Assembly (NCBI GenBank): GCA_954871525.1
Contig: OX940869.1
Location: 19,248,001-19,312,000 of the forward strand
DNA: 64,000 nt
DNA from: Parietaria judaica
Taxonomy: Eukaryota > Streptophyta > Magnoliopsida > Rosales > Urticaceae
Direction: 5' to 3'
Made by a program: the position numbers and the translations under genes. A model generated the notes under the pieces. That model saw only the letters and a list, made by a program, of their open reading frames with translations. It was not told the origin of the DNA and ran no database searches. Shown piece by piece: positions 22,001-35,603 of this stretch; the stretch's first letter is position 1, and each line of letters begins with the position of its first letter.

Positions 22001-25000
22001 CGCGAAAGAACCCTAATTAAACGATATTTTAAGCAAAAAATGAACTTCAAAATGCTTAATAATGTGTAATTGTATCACATTTACTTATTTTAATCCCTAA
22101 ATAGCGAAGCACTATCTCGTACTTTCAATATCAAGCCGTTAACGAGTTAAAATCATTACCGAAAAGTGTTAAAATTGGTTTTATGACGAGAGCAAATACG
22201 ATGCGTTCTTCATGAACTTTTAGTTGCTAGACCTTCATTAGGGTCGTATTATTATATATTGGGTTAGTTTTAGCATTAAAACTTACTGAGCTCTCTTAAA
22301 ACACAGTTTTCAACAATTAATACGTGCTCCAAAAAATACTGAGTCTTTTTCCCATTTTACGCGAAAGAACCCTAATTAAACGATATTTTAAGCAAAAAAT
22401 GAACTTCAAAATGCTTAATAATGTGTAATTGTATCACATTTACTTATTTTAATCCCTAAATAGCGAAGCACTATCTCGTACTTTCAATATCAAGCCGTTA
22501 ACGAGTTAAAATCATTACCGAAAAGTGTTAAAATTGGTTTTCTGACGAGAGCAAATACGATGCGTTCTTCATGAACTTTTAGTTGCTAGACCTTCATTAG
22601 GGTCGTATTATTATATATTGGGTTAGTTTTAGCATTAAAACTTACTGAGCTCTCTTAAAACACAGTTTTCAACAATTAATACGTGCTCCAAAAAAAACTG
22701 AGTCTTTTTCCCATTTTACGCGAAAGAACCCTAATTAAACGATATTTTAAGCAAAAAATGAACTTCAAAATGCTTAATAATGTGTAATTGTATCACATTT
22801 ACTTATTTTAATCCCTAAATAGCGAAGCACTATCTCGTACTTTCAATATCAAGCCGTTAACGAGTTAAAATCATTACCGAAAAGTGTTAAAATTGGTTTT
22901 CTGACGAGAGCAAATACGATGCGTTCTTCATGAACTTTTAGTTGCTAGACCTTCATTAGGGTCGTATTATTATATATTGGGTTAGTTTTAGCATTAAAAC
23001 TTACTGAGCTCTCTTAAAACACAGTTTTCAACAATTAATACGTGCTCCAAAAAATACTGAGTCTTTTTCCCATTTTACGCGAAAGAACCCTAATTAAACG
23101 ATATTTTAAGCAAAAAATGAACTTCAAAATGCTTAATAATGTGTAATTGTATCACATTTACTTATTTTAATCCCTAAATAGCGAAGCACTATCTCGTACT
23201 TTCAATATCAAGCCGTTAACGAGTTAAAATCATTACCGAAAAGTGTTAAAATTGGTTTTCTGACGAGAGCAAATACGATGCGTTCTTCATGAACTTTTGG
23301 TTGCTAGACCTTCATTAGGGTCGTATTATTATATATTGGGTTAGTTTTAGCATTAAAACTTACTGAGCTCTCTTAAAACACAGTTTTCAACAATTAATAC
23401 GTGCTCCAAAAAAATCTGAGTCTTTTTCCCATTTTACGCGAAAGAACCCTAATTAAACGATATTTTAAGCAAAAAATGAACTTCAAAATGCTTAATAATG
23501 TGTAATTGTATCACATTTACTTATTTTAATCCCTAAATAGCGAAGCACTATCTCGTACTTTCAATATCAAGCCGTTAACGAGTTAAAATCATTACCGAAA
23601 AGTGTTAAAATTGGTTTTCTGACGAGAGCAAATACGATGCGTTCTTCATGAACTTTTAGTTGCTAGACCTTCATTAGGGTCGTATTATTATATATTGGGT
23701 TAGTTTTAGCATTAAAACTTACTGAGCTCTCTTAAAACACAGTTTTCAACAATTAATACGTGCTCCAAAAAAAACTGAGTCTTTTTCCCATTTTACGCGA
23801 AAGAACACTAATTAAACGATATTTTAAGCAAAAAATGAACTTCAAAATGCTTAATAATGTGTAATTGTATCACATTTACTTATTTTAATCCCTAAATAGC
23901 GAAGCACTATCTCGTACTTTCAATATCAAGCCGTTAACGAGTTAAAATCATTACCGAAAAGTGTTAAAATTGGTTTTATGACGAGAGCAAATACGATGCG
24001 TTCTTCATGAACTTTTAGTTGCTAGACCTTCATTAGGGTCGTATTATTATATATTGGGTTAGTTTTAGCATTAAAACTTACTGAGCTCTCTTAAAACACA
24101 GTTTTCAACAATTAATACGTGCTCCAAAAAATACTGAGTCTTTTTCCCATTTTACGCGAAAGAACCCTAATTAAACGATATTTTAAGCAAAAAATGAACT
24201 TCAAAATGCTTAATAATGTGTAATTGTATCACATTTACTTATTTTAATCCCTAAATAGCGAAGCACTATCTCGTACTTTCAATATCAAGCCGTTAACGAG
24301 TTAAAATCATTACCGAAAAGTGTTAAAATTGGTTTTCTGACGAGAGCAAATACGATGCGTTCTTCATGAACTTTTGGTTGCTAGACCTTCATTAGGGTCG
24401 TATTATTATATATTGGGTTAGTTTTAGCATTAAAACTTACTGAGCTCTCTTAAAACACAGTTTTCAACAATTAATACGTGCTCCAAAAAAAACTGAGTCT
24501 TTTTCCCATTTTACGCGAAAGAACCCTAATTAAACGATATTTTAAGCAAAAAATGAACTTCAAAATGCTTAATAATGTGTAATTGTATCACATTTACTTA
24601 TTTTAATCCCTAAATAGTGAAGCACTATCTCGTACTTTCAATATCAAGCCGTTAACGAGTTAAAATCATTACCGAAAAGTGTTAAAATTGGTTTTCTGAC
24701 GAGAGCAAATACGATGCGTTCTTCATGAACTTTTAGTTGCTAGACCTTCATTAGGGTCGTATTATTATATATTGGGTTAGTTTTAGCATTAAAACTTACT
24801 GAGCTCTCTTAAAACACAGTTTTCAACAATTAATACGTGCTCCAAAAAATACTGAGTCTTTTTCCCATTTTACGCGAAAGAACCCTAATTAAACGATATT
24901 TTAAGCAAAAAATGAACTTCAAAATGCTTAATAATGTGTAATTGTATCACATTTACTTATTTTAATCCCTAAATAGCGAAGCACTATCTCGTACTTTCAA

Positions 25001-26987
25001 TATCAAGCCGTTAACGAGTTAAAATCATTACCGAAAAGTGTTAAAATTGGTTTTCTGACGAGAGCAAATACGATGCGTTCTTCATGAACTTTTGGTTGCT
25101 AGACCTTCATTAGGGTCGTATTATTATATATTGGGTTAGTTTTAGCATTAAAACTTACTGAGCTCTCTTAAAACACAGTTTTCAACAATTAATACGTGCT
25201 CCAAAAAAAACTGAGTCTTTTTCCCATTTTACGCGAAAGAACCCTAATTAAACGATATTTTAAGCAAAAAATGAACTTCAAAATGCTTAATAATGTGTAA
25301 TTGTATCACATTTACTTATTTTAATCCCTAAATAGCGAAGCACTATCTCGTACTTTCAATATCAAGCCGTTAACGAGTTAAAATCATTACCGAAAAGTGT
25401 TAAAATTGGTTTTATGACGAGAGCAAATACGATGCGTTCTTCATGAACTTTTAGTTGCTAGACCTTCATTAGGGTCGTATTATTATATATTGGGTTAGTT
25501 TTAGCATTAAAACTTACTGAGCTCTCTTAAAACACAGTTTTCAACAATTAATACGTGCTCCAAAAAATACTGAGTCTTTTTCCCATTTTACGCGAAAGAA
25601 CCCTAATTAAACGATATTTTAAGCAAAAAATGAACTTCAAAATGCTTAATAATGTGTAATTGTATCACATTTACTTATTTTAATCCCTAAATAGCGAAGC
25701 ACTATCTCGTACTTTCATTATCAAGCCGTTAACGAGTTAAAATCATTACCGAAAAGTGTTAAAATTGGTTTTCTGACGAGAGCAAATACGATGCGTTCTT
25801 CATGAACTTTTGGTTGCTAGACCTTCATTAGGGTCGTATTATTATATATTGGGTTAGTTTTAGCATTAAAACTTACTGAGCTCTCTTAAAACACAGTTTT
25901 CAACAATTAATACGTGCTCCAAAAAAAACTGAGTCTTTTTCCCATTTTACGCGAAAGAACCCTAATTAAACGATATTTTAAGCAAAAAATGAACTTCAAA
26001 ATGCTTAATAATGTGTAATTGTATCACATTTACTTATTTTAATCCCTAAATAGCGAAGCACTATCTCGTACTTTCAATATCAAGCCGTTAACGAGTTAAA
26101 ATCATTACCAAAAAGTGTTAAAATTGGTTTTCTGACGAGAGCAAATACGATGCGTTCTTCATGAACTTTTAGTTGCTAGACCTTCATTAGGGTCGTATTA
26201 TTATATATTGGGTTAGTTTTAGCATTAAAACTTACTGAGCTCTCTTAAAACACAGTTTTCAACAATTAATACGTGCTCCAAAAAATACTGAGTCTTTTTC
26301 CCATTTTACGCGAAAGAACCCTAATTAAACGATATTTTAAGCAAAAAATGAACTTCAAAATGCTTAATAATGTGTAATTGTATCACATTTACTTATTTTA
26401 ATCCCTAAATAGCGAAGCACTATCTCGTACTTTCAATATCAAGCCGTTAACGAGTTAAAATCATTACCGAAAAGTGTTAAAATTGGTTTTCTGACGAGAG
26501 CAAATACGATGCGTTCTTCATGAACTTTTAGTTGCTAGACCTTCATTAGGGTCGTATTATTATATATTGGGTTAGTTTTAGCATTAAAACTTACTGAGCT
26601 CTCTTAAAACACAGTTTTCAACAATTAATACGTGCTCCAAAAAATACTGAGTCTTTTTCCCATTTTACGCGAAAGAACCCTAATTAAACGATATTTTAAG
26701 CAAAAAATGAACTTCAAAATGCTTAATAATGTGTAATTGTATCACATTTACTTATTTTAATCCCTAAATAGCGAAGCACTATCTCGTACTTTCATTATCA
26801 AGCCGTTAACGAGTTAAAATCATTACCGAAAAGTGTTAAAATTGGTTTTCTGACGAGAGCAAATACGATGCGTTCTTCATGAACTTTTGGTTGCTAGACC
26901 TTCATTAGGGTCGTATTATTATATATTGGGTTAGTTTTAGCATTAAAACTTACTGAGCTCTCTTAAAACACAGTTTTCAACAATTAA
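19090..26987 (-). repeat. Eleven-monomer HOR (3949 bp), two copies
   Basis: Copies at 19090-23038 and 23039-26987 line up by private marks. GGTTTTATGACG is at units 19808 and 23757, AAATAGTGAAG at 20526 and 24475, and GGTTG in matching T units (19090/23039, 20167/24116, 20885/24834, 21603/25552). An offset of 3949 bp is exactly 11 x 359. Later changes distinguish the copies: AATCTGAG at 21244 and 23398, GAACACTAATT in 23757, and TTCATTATC in 25552. Within each copy K and T units tend to alternate, giving a nested 718-bp rhythm. Confidence 0.83.
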
Positions 26988-27705
26988 TACGTGCTCCAAA
27001 AAAAACTGAGTCTTTTTCCCATTTTACGCGAAAGAACCCTAATTAAACGATATTTTAAGCAAAAAATGAACTTCAAAATGCTTAATAATGTGTAATTGTA
27101 TCACATTTACTTATTTTAATCCCTAAATAGCGAAGCACTATCTCGTACTTTCAATATCAAGCCGTTAACGAGTTAAAATCATTACCAAAAAGTGTTAAAA
27201 TTGGTTTTCTGACGAGAGCAAATACGATGCGTTCTTCATGAACTTTTAGTTGCTAGACCTTCATTAGGGTCGTATTATTATATATTGGGTTAGTTTTAGC
27301 ATTAAAACTTAATGAGCTCTCTTAAAACACAGTTTTCAACATTTAATACGTGCTCCAAAAAATACTGAGTCTTTTTCCCATTTTACGCGAAAGAACCCTA
27401 ATTAAACGATATTTTAAGCAAAAAATGAACTTCAAAATGCTTAATAATGTGTAATTGTATCACATTTACTTATTTTAATCCCTAAATAGCGAAGCACTAT
27501 CTCGTACTTTCAATATCAAGCCGTTAACGAGTTAAAATCATTACCGAAAAGTGTTAAAATTGGTTTTCTGACGAGAGCAAATACGATGCGTTCTTCATGA
27601 ACTTTTAGTTGCTAGACCTTCATTAGGGTCGTATTATTATATATTGGGTTAGTTTTAGCATTAAAACTTACTGAGCTCTCTTAAAACACAGTTTTCAACA
27701 ATTAA
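25552..27705 (-). repeat. Trimer duplication (1077 bp), two copies
   Basis: Units at 25552 and 26629 share TTTCATTATC with GGTTG. Units at 25911 and 26988 share ATTACCAAAAAGTG instead of ACCGAAAAGTG. Units at 26270 and 27347 are plain T units. The offset is 1077 bp, exactly three monomers. The second copy has later changes, CTTAATGAGCTC and CAACATTTAAT, at its K unit end. It overlaps the end of the 11-monomer repeat, so the trimer arose after it. Confidence 0.86.
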
Positions 27706-30577
27706 TACGTGCTCCAAAAAAAACTGAGTCTTTTTCCCATTTTACGCGAAAGAACCCTAATTAAACGATATTTTAAGCAAAAAATGAACTTCAAAATGCT
27801 TAATAATGTGTAATTGTATCACATTTACTTATTTTAATCCCTAAATAGCGAAGCACTATCTCGTACTTTCAATATCAAGCCGTTAACGAGTTAAAATCAT
27901 TACCGAAAAGTGTTAAAATTGGTTTTCTGACGAGAGCAAATACGATGCGTTCTTCATGAACTTTTAGTTGCTAGACCTTCATTAGGGTCGTATTATTATA
28001 TATTGGGTTAGTTTTAGCATTAAAACTTACTGAGCTCTCTTAAAACACAGTTTTCAACAATTAATACGTGCTCCAAAAAATACTGAGTCTTTTTCCCATT
28101 TTACGCGAAAGAACCCTAATTAAACGATATTTTAAGCAAAAAATGAACTTCAAAATGCTTAATAATGTGTAATTGTATCACATTTACTTATTTTAATCCC
28201 TAAATAGCGAAGCACTATCTCGTACTTTCAATATTAAGCCGTTAACGAGTTAAAATCATTACCGAAAAGTGTTAAAATTGGTTTTCTGACGAGAGCAAAT
28301 ACGATGCGTTCTTCATGAACTTTTAGTTGCTAGACCTTCATTAGGGTCGTATTATTATATATTGGGTTAGTTTTAGCATTAAAACTTACTGAGCTCTCTT
28401 AAAACACAGTTTTCAACAATTAATACGTGCTCCAAAAAATACTGAGTCTTTTTCCCATTTTACGCGAAAGAACCCTAATTAAACGATATTTTAAGCAAAA
28501 AATGAACTTCAAAATGCTTAATAATGTGTAATTGTATCACATTTACTTATTTTAATCCCTAAATAGCGAAGCACTATCTCGTACTTTCAATATCAAGCCG
28601 TTAACGAGTTAAAATCATTACCGAAAAGTGTTAAAATTGGTTTTCTGACGAGAGCAAATACGATGCGTTCTTCATGAACTTTTAGTTGCTAGACCTTCAT
28701 TAGGGTCGTATTATTATATATTGGGTTAGTTTTAGCATTAAAACTTACTGAGCTCTCTTAAAACACAGTTTTCAACAATTAATACGTGCTCCAAAAAATA
28801 CTGAGTCTTTTTCCCATTTTACGCGAAAGAACCCTAATTAAACGATATTTTAAGCAAAAAATGAACTTCAAAATGCTTAATAATGTGTAATTGTATCACA
28901 TTTACTTATTTTAATCCCTAAATAGCGAAGCACTATCTCGTACTTTCAATATCAAGCCGTTAACGAGTTAAAATCATTACCGAAAAGTGTTAAAATTGGT
29001 TTTCTGACGAGAGCAAATACGATGCGTTCTTCATGAACTTTTGGTTGCTAGACCTTCATTAGGGTCGTATTATTATATATTGGGTTAGTTTTAGCATTAA
29101 AACTTACTGAGCTCTCTTAAAACACAGTTTTCAACAATTAATACGTGCTCCAAAAAAAACTGAGTCTTTTTCCCATTTTACGCGAAAGAACCCTAATTAA
29201 ACGATATTTTAAGCAAAAAATGAACTTCAAAATGCTTAATAATGTGTAATTGTATCACATTTACTTATTTTAATCCCTAAATAGCGAAGCACTATCTCGT
29301 ACTTTCAATATCAAGCCGTTAACGAGTTAAAATCATTACCGAAAAGTGTTAAAATTGGTTTTCTGACGAGAGCAAATACGATGCGTTCTTCATGAACTTT
29401 TAGTTGCTAGACCTTCATTAGGGTCGTATTATTATATATTGGGTTAGTTTTAGCATTAAAACTTACTGAGCTCTCTTAAAACACAGTTTTCAACAATTAA
29501 TACGTGCTCCAAAAAATACTGAGTCTTTTTCCCATTTTACGCGAAAGAACCCTAATTAAACGATATTTTAAGCAAAAAATGAACTTCAAAATGCTTAATA
29601 ATGTGTAATTGTATCACATTTACTTATTTTAATCCCTAAATAGCGAAGCACTATCTCGTACTTTCAATATCAAGCCGTTAACGAGTTAAAATCATTACCG
29701 AAAAGTGTTAAAATTGGTTTTCTGACGAGAGCAAATACGATGCGTTCTTCATGAACTTTTAGTTGCTAGACCTTCATTAGGGTCGTATTTTTATATATTG
29801 GGTTAGTTTTAGCATTAAAACTTACTGAGCTCTCTTAAAACACAGTTTTCAACAATTAATACGTGCTCCAAAAAAAACTGAGTCTTTTTCCCATTTTACG
29901 CGAAAGAACCCTAATTAAACGATATTTTAAGCAAAAAATGAACTTCAAAATGCTTAATAATGTGTAATTGTATCACATTTACTTATTTTAATCCCTAAAT
30001 AGCGAAGCACTATCTCGTACTTTCAATATCAAGCCGTTAACGAGTTAAAATCATTACCGAAAAGTGTTAAAATTGGTTTTCTGACGAGAGCAAATACGAT
30101 GCGTTCTTCATGAACTTTTAGTTGCTAGACCTTCATTAGGGTCGTATTATTATATATTGGGTTAGTTTTAGCATTAAAACTTACTGAGCTCTCTTAAAAC
30201 ACAGTTTTCAACAATTAATACGTGCTCCAAAAAATACTGAGTCTTTTTCCCATTTTACGCGAAAGAACCCTAATTAAACGATATTTTAAGCAAAAAATGA
30301 ACTTCAAAATGCTTAATAATGTGTAATTGTATCACATTTACTTATTTTAATCCCTAAATAGCGAAGCACTATCTCGTACTTTCAATATCAAGCCGTTAAC
30401 GAGTTAAAATCATTACCGAAAAGTGTTAAAATTGGTTTTCTGACGAGAGCAAATACGATGCGTTCTTCATGAACTTTTGGTTGCTAGACCTTCATTAGGG
30501 TCGTATTATTATATATTGGGTTAGTTTTAGCATTAAAACTTACTGAGCTCTCTTAAAACACAGTTTTCAACAATTAA

Positions 30578-33500
30578 TACGTGCTCCAAAAAAAACTGAG
30601 TCTTTTTCCCATTTTACGCGAAAGAACCCTAATTAAACGATATTTTAAGCAAAAAATGAACTTCAAAATGCTTAATAATGTGTAATTGTATCACATTTAC
30701 TTATTTTAATCCCTAAATAGCGAAGCACTATCTCGTACTTTCAATATCAAGCCGTTAACGAGTTAAAATCATTACCGAAAAGTGTTAAAATTGGTTTTCT
30801 GACGAGAGCAAATACGATGCGTTCTTCATGAACTTTTAGTTGCTAGACCTTCATTAAGGTCGTATTATTATATATTGGGTTAGTTTTAGCATTAAAACTT
30901 ACTGAGCTCTCTTAAAACACAGTTTTCAACAATTAATACGTGCTCCAAAAAATACTGAGTCTTTTTCCCATTTTACGCGAAAGAACCCTAATTAAACGAT
31001 ATTTTAAGCAAAAAATGAACTTCAAAATGCTTAATAATGTGTAATTGTATCACATTTACTTATTTTAATCCATAAATAGCGAAGCACTATCTCGTACTTT
31101 CAATATCAAGCCGTTAACGAGTTAAAATCATTACCGAAAAGTGTTAAAATTGGTTTTCTGACGAGAGCAAATACGATGCGTTCTTCATGAACTTTTAGTT
31201 GCTAGACCTTCATTAGGCTCGTATTATTATATATTGGGTTAGTTTTAGCATTAAAACTTACTGAGCTCTCTTAAAACACAGTTTTCAACAATTAATACGT
31301 GCTCCAAAAAATACTGAGTCTTTTTCCCATTTTACGCGCAAGAACCCTAATTAAACGATATTTTAAGCAAAAAATGAACTTCAAAATGCTTAATAATGTG
31401 TAATTGTATCACATTTACTTATTTTAATCCCTAAATAGCGAAGCACTATCTCGTACTTTCAATATCAAGCCGTTAACGAGTTAAAATCATTACCGAAAAG
31501 TGTTAAAATTGGTTTTCTGACGAGAGCAAATACGATGCGTTCTTCATGAACTTTTAGTTGCTAGACCTTCATTAGGGTCGTATTATTATATATTGGGTTA
31601 GTTTTAGCATTAAAACTTACTGAGCTCTCTTAAAACACAGTTTTCAACAATTAATACGTGCTCCAAAAAATACTGAGTCTTTTTCCCATTTTACGCGAAA
31701 GAACCCTAATTAAACGATATTTTAAGCAAAAAATGAACTTCAAAATGCTTAATAATGTGTAATTGTATCACATTTACTTATTTTAATCCCTAAATAGCGA
31801 AGCACTATCTCGTACTTTCAATATCAAGCCGTTAACGAGTTAAAATCATTACCGAAAAGTGTTAAAATTGGTTTTCTGACGAGAGCAAATACGATGCGTT
31901 CTTCATGAACTTTTAGTTGCTAGACCTTCATTAGGGTCGTATTATTATATATTGGGTTAGTTTTAGCATTAAAACTTACTGAGCTCTCTTAAAACACAGT
32001 TTTCAACAATTAATACGTGCTCCAAAAAATACTGAGTCTTTTTCCCATTTTACGCGAAAGAACCCTAATTAAACGATATTTTAAACAAAAAATGAACTTC
32101 AAAATGCTTAATAATGTGTAATTGTATCACATTTACTTATTTTAATCCCTAAATAGCGAAGCACTATCTCGTACTTTCAATATCAAGCCGTTAACGAGTT
32201 AAAATCATTACCGAAAAGTGTTAAAATTGGTTTTCTGACGAGAGCAAATACGATGCGTTCTTCATGAACTTTTGGTTGCTAGACCTTCATTAGGGTCGTA
32301 TTATTATATATTGGGTTAGTTTTAGCATTAAAACTTACTGAGCTCTCTTAAAACACAGTTTTCAACAATTAATACGTGCTCCAAAAAAAACTGAGTCTTT
32401 TTCCCATTTTACGCGAAAGAACCCTAATTAAACGATATTTTAAGCAAAAAATGAACTTCAAAATGCTTAATAATGTGTAATTGTATCACATTTACTTATT
32501 TTAATCCCTAAATAGCGAAGCACTATCTCGTACTTTCAATATCAAGCCGTTAACGAGTTAAAATCATTACCGAAAAGTGTTAAAATTGGTTTTCTGACGA
32601 GAGCAAATACGATGCGTTCTTCATGAACTTTTAGTTGCTAGACCTTCATTAGGGTCGTATTATTATATATTGGGTTAGTTTTAGCATTAAAACTTACTGA
32701 GCTCTCTTAAAACACAGTTTTCAACAATTAATACGTGCTCCAAAAAATACTGAGTCTTTTTCCCATTTTACGCGAAAGAACCCTAATTAAACGATATTTT
32801 AAGCAAAAAATGAACTTCAAAATGCTTAATAATGTGTAATTGTATCACATTTACTTATTTTAATCCCTAAATAGCGAAGCACTATCTCGTACTTTCAATA
32901 TCAAGCCGTTAACGAGTTAAAATCATTACCGAAAAGTGTTAAAATTGGTTTTCTGACGAGAGCAAATACGATGCGTTCTTCATGAACTTTTAGTTGCTAG
33001 ACCTTCATTAGGGTCGTATTATTATATATTGGGTTAGTTTTAGCATTAAAACTTACTGAGCTCTCTTAAAACACAGTTTTCAACAATTAATACGTGCTCC
33101 AAAAAAAACTGAGTCTTTTTCCCATTTTACGCGAAAGAACCCTAATTAAACGATATTTTAAGCAAAAAATGAACTTCAAAATGCTTAATAATGTGTAATT
33201 GTATCACATTTACTTATTTTAATCCCTAAATAGCGAAGCACTATCTCGTACTTTCAATATCAAGCCGTTAACGAGTTAAAATCATTACCGAAAAGTGTTA
33301 AAATTGGTTTTCTGACGAGAGCAAATACGATGCGTTCTTCATGAACTTTTAGTTGCTAGACCTTCATTAAGGTCGTATTATTATATATTGGGTTAGTTTT
33401 AGCATTAAAACTTACTGAGCTCTCTTAAAACACAGTTTTCAACAATTAATACGTGCTCCAAAAAATACTGAGTCTTTTTCCCATTTTACGCGAAAGAACC

Positions 33501-35603
33501 CTAATTAAACGATATTTTAAGCAAAAAATGAACTTCAAAATGCTTAATAATGTGTAATTGTATCACATTTACTTATTTTAATCCCTAAATAGCGAAGCAC
33601 TATCTCGTACTTTCAATATCAAGCCGTTAACGAGTTAAAATCATTACCGAAAAGTGTTAAAATTGGTTTTCTGACGAGAGCAAATACGATGCGTTCTTCA
33701 TGAACTTTTAGTTGCTAGACCTTCATTAGGGTCGTATTATTATATATTGGGTTAGTTTTAGCATTAAAACTTACTGAGCTCTCTTAAAACACAGTTTTCA
33801 ACAATTAATACGTGCTCCAAAAAATACTGAGTCTTTTTCCCATTTTACGCGAAAGAACCCTAATTAAACGATATTTTAAGCAAAAAATGAACTTCAAAAT
33901 GCTTAATAATGTGTAATTGTATCACATTTACTTATTTTAATCCCTAAATAGCGAAGCACTATCTCGTACTTTCAATATCAAGCCGTTAACGAGTTAAAAT
34001 CATTACCGAAAAGTGTTAAAATTGGTTTTCTGACGAGAGCAAATACGATGCGTTCTTCATGAACTTTTAGTTGCTAGACCTTCATTAGGGTCGTATTATT
34101 ATATATTGGGTTAGTTTTAGCATTAAAACTTACTGAGCTCTCTTAAAACACAGTTTTCAACAATTAATACGTGCTCCAAAAAATACTGAGTCTTTTTCCC
34201 ATTTTACGCGAAAGAACCCTAATTAAACGATATTTTAAGCAAAAAATGAACTTCAAAATGCTTAATAATGTGTAATTGTATCACATTTACTTATTTTAAT
34301 CCCTAAATAGCGAAGCACTATCTCGTACTTTCAATATCAAGCCGTTAACGAGTTAAAATCATTACCGAAAAGTGTTAAAATTGGTTTTCTGACGAGAGCA
34401 AATACGATGCGTTCTTCATGAACTTTTAGTTGCTAGACCTTCATTAGGGTCGTATTATTATATATTGGGTTAGTTTTAGCATTAAAACTTACTGAGCTCT
34501 CTTAAAACACAGTTTTCAACAATTAATACGTGCTCCAAAAAATACTGAGTCTTTTTCCCATTTTACGCGAAAGAACCCTAATTAAACGATATTTTAAACA
34601 AAAAATGAACTTCAAAATGCTTAATAATGTGTAATTGTATCACATTTACTTATTTTAATCCCTAAATAGCGAAGCACTATCTCGTACTTTCAATATCAAG
34701 CCGTTAACGAGTTAAAATCATTACCGAAAAGTGTTAAAATTGGTTTTCTGACGAGAGCAAATACGATGCGTTCTTCATGAACTTTTGGTTGCTAGACCTT
34801 CATTAGGGTCGTATTATTATATATTGGGTTAGTTTTAGCATTAAAACTTACTGAGCTCTCTTAAAACACAGTTTTCAACAATTAATACGTGCTCCAAAAA
34901 AAACTGAGTCTTTTTCCCATTTTACGCGAAAGAACCCTAATTAAACGATATTTTAAGCAAAAAATGAACTTCAAAATGCTTAATAATGTGTAATTGTATC
35001 ACATTTACTTATTTTAATCCCTAAATAGCGAAGCACTATCTCGTACTTTCAATATCAAGCCGTTAACGAGTTAAAATCATTACCGAAAAGTGTTAAAATT
35101 GGTTTTCTGACGAGAGCAAATACGATGCGTTCTTCATGAACTTTTAGTTGCTAGACCTTCATTAGGGTCGTATTATTATATATTGGGTTAGTTTTAGCAT
35201 TAAAACTTACTGAGCTCTCTTAAAACACAGTTTTCAACAATTAATACGTGCTCCAAAAAATACTGAGTCTTTTTCCCATTTTACGCGAAAGAACCCTAAT
35301 TAAACGATATTTTAAGCAAAAAATGAACTTCAAAATGCTTAATAATGTGTAATTGTATCACATTTACTTATTTTAATCCCTAAATAGCGAAGCACTATCT
35401 CGTACTTTCAATATCAAGCCGTTAACGAGTTAAAATCATTACCGAAAAGTGTTAAAATTGGTTTTCTGACGAGAGCAAATACGATGCGTTCTTCATGAAC
35501 TTTTAGTTGCTAGACCTTCATTAGGGTCGTATTATTATATATTGGGTTAGTTTTAGCATTAAAACTTACTGAGCTCTCTTAAAACACAGTTTTCAACAAT
35601 TAA
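30578..35603 (-). repeat. Seven-monomer HOR (2513 bp), two copies
   Basis: Copies at 30578-33090 and 33091-35603 have the same unit order K, T, T, T, T, K, T. K units at 30578 and 33091 share TTCATTAAGG (30851 and 33364). T units at 32014 and 34527 share TTTTAAACAAAA together with GGTTG. Both markers sit 2513 bp apart, exactly 7 x 359. Copy 1 alone has CCATAAATAG, TTAGGCTCG and GCGCAAGAA, which arose after duplication or were lost from copy 2. Confidence 0.88.
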
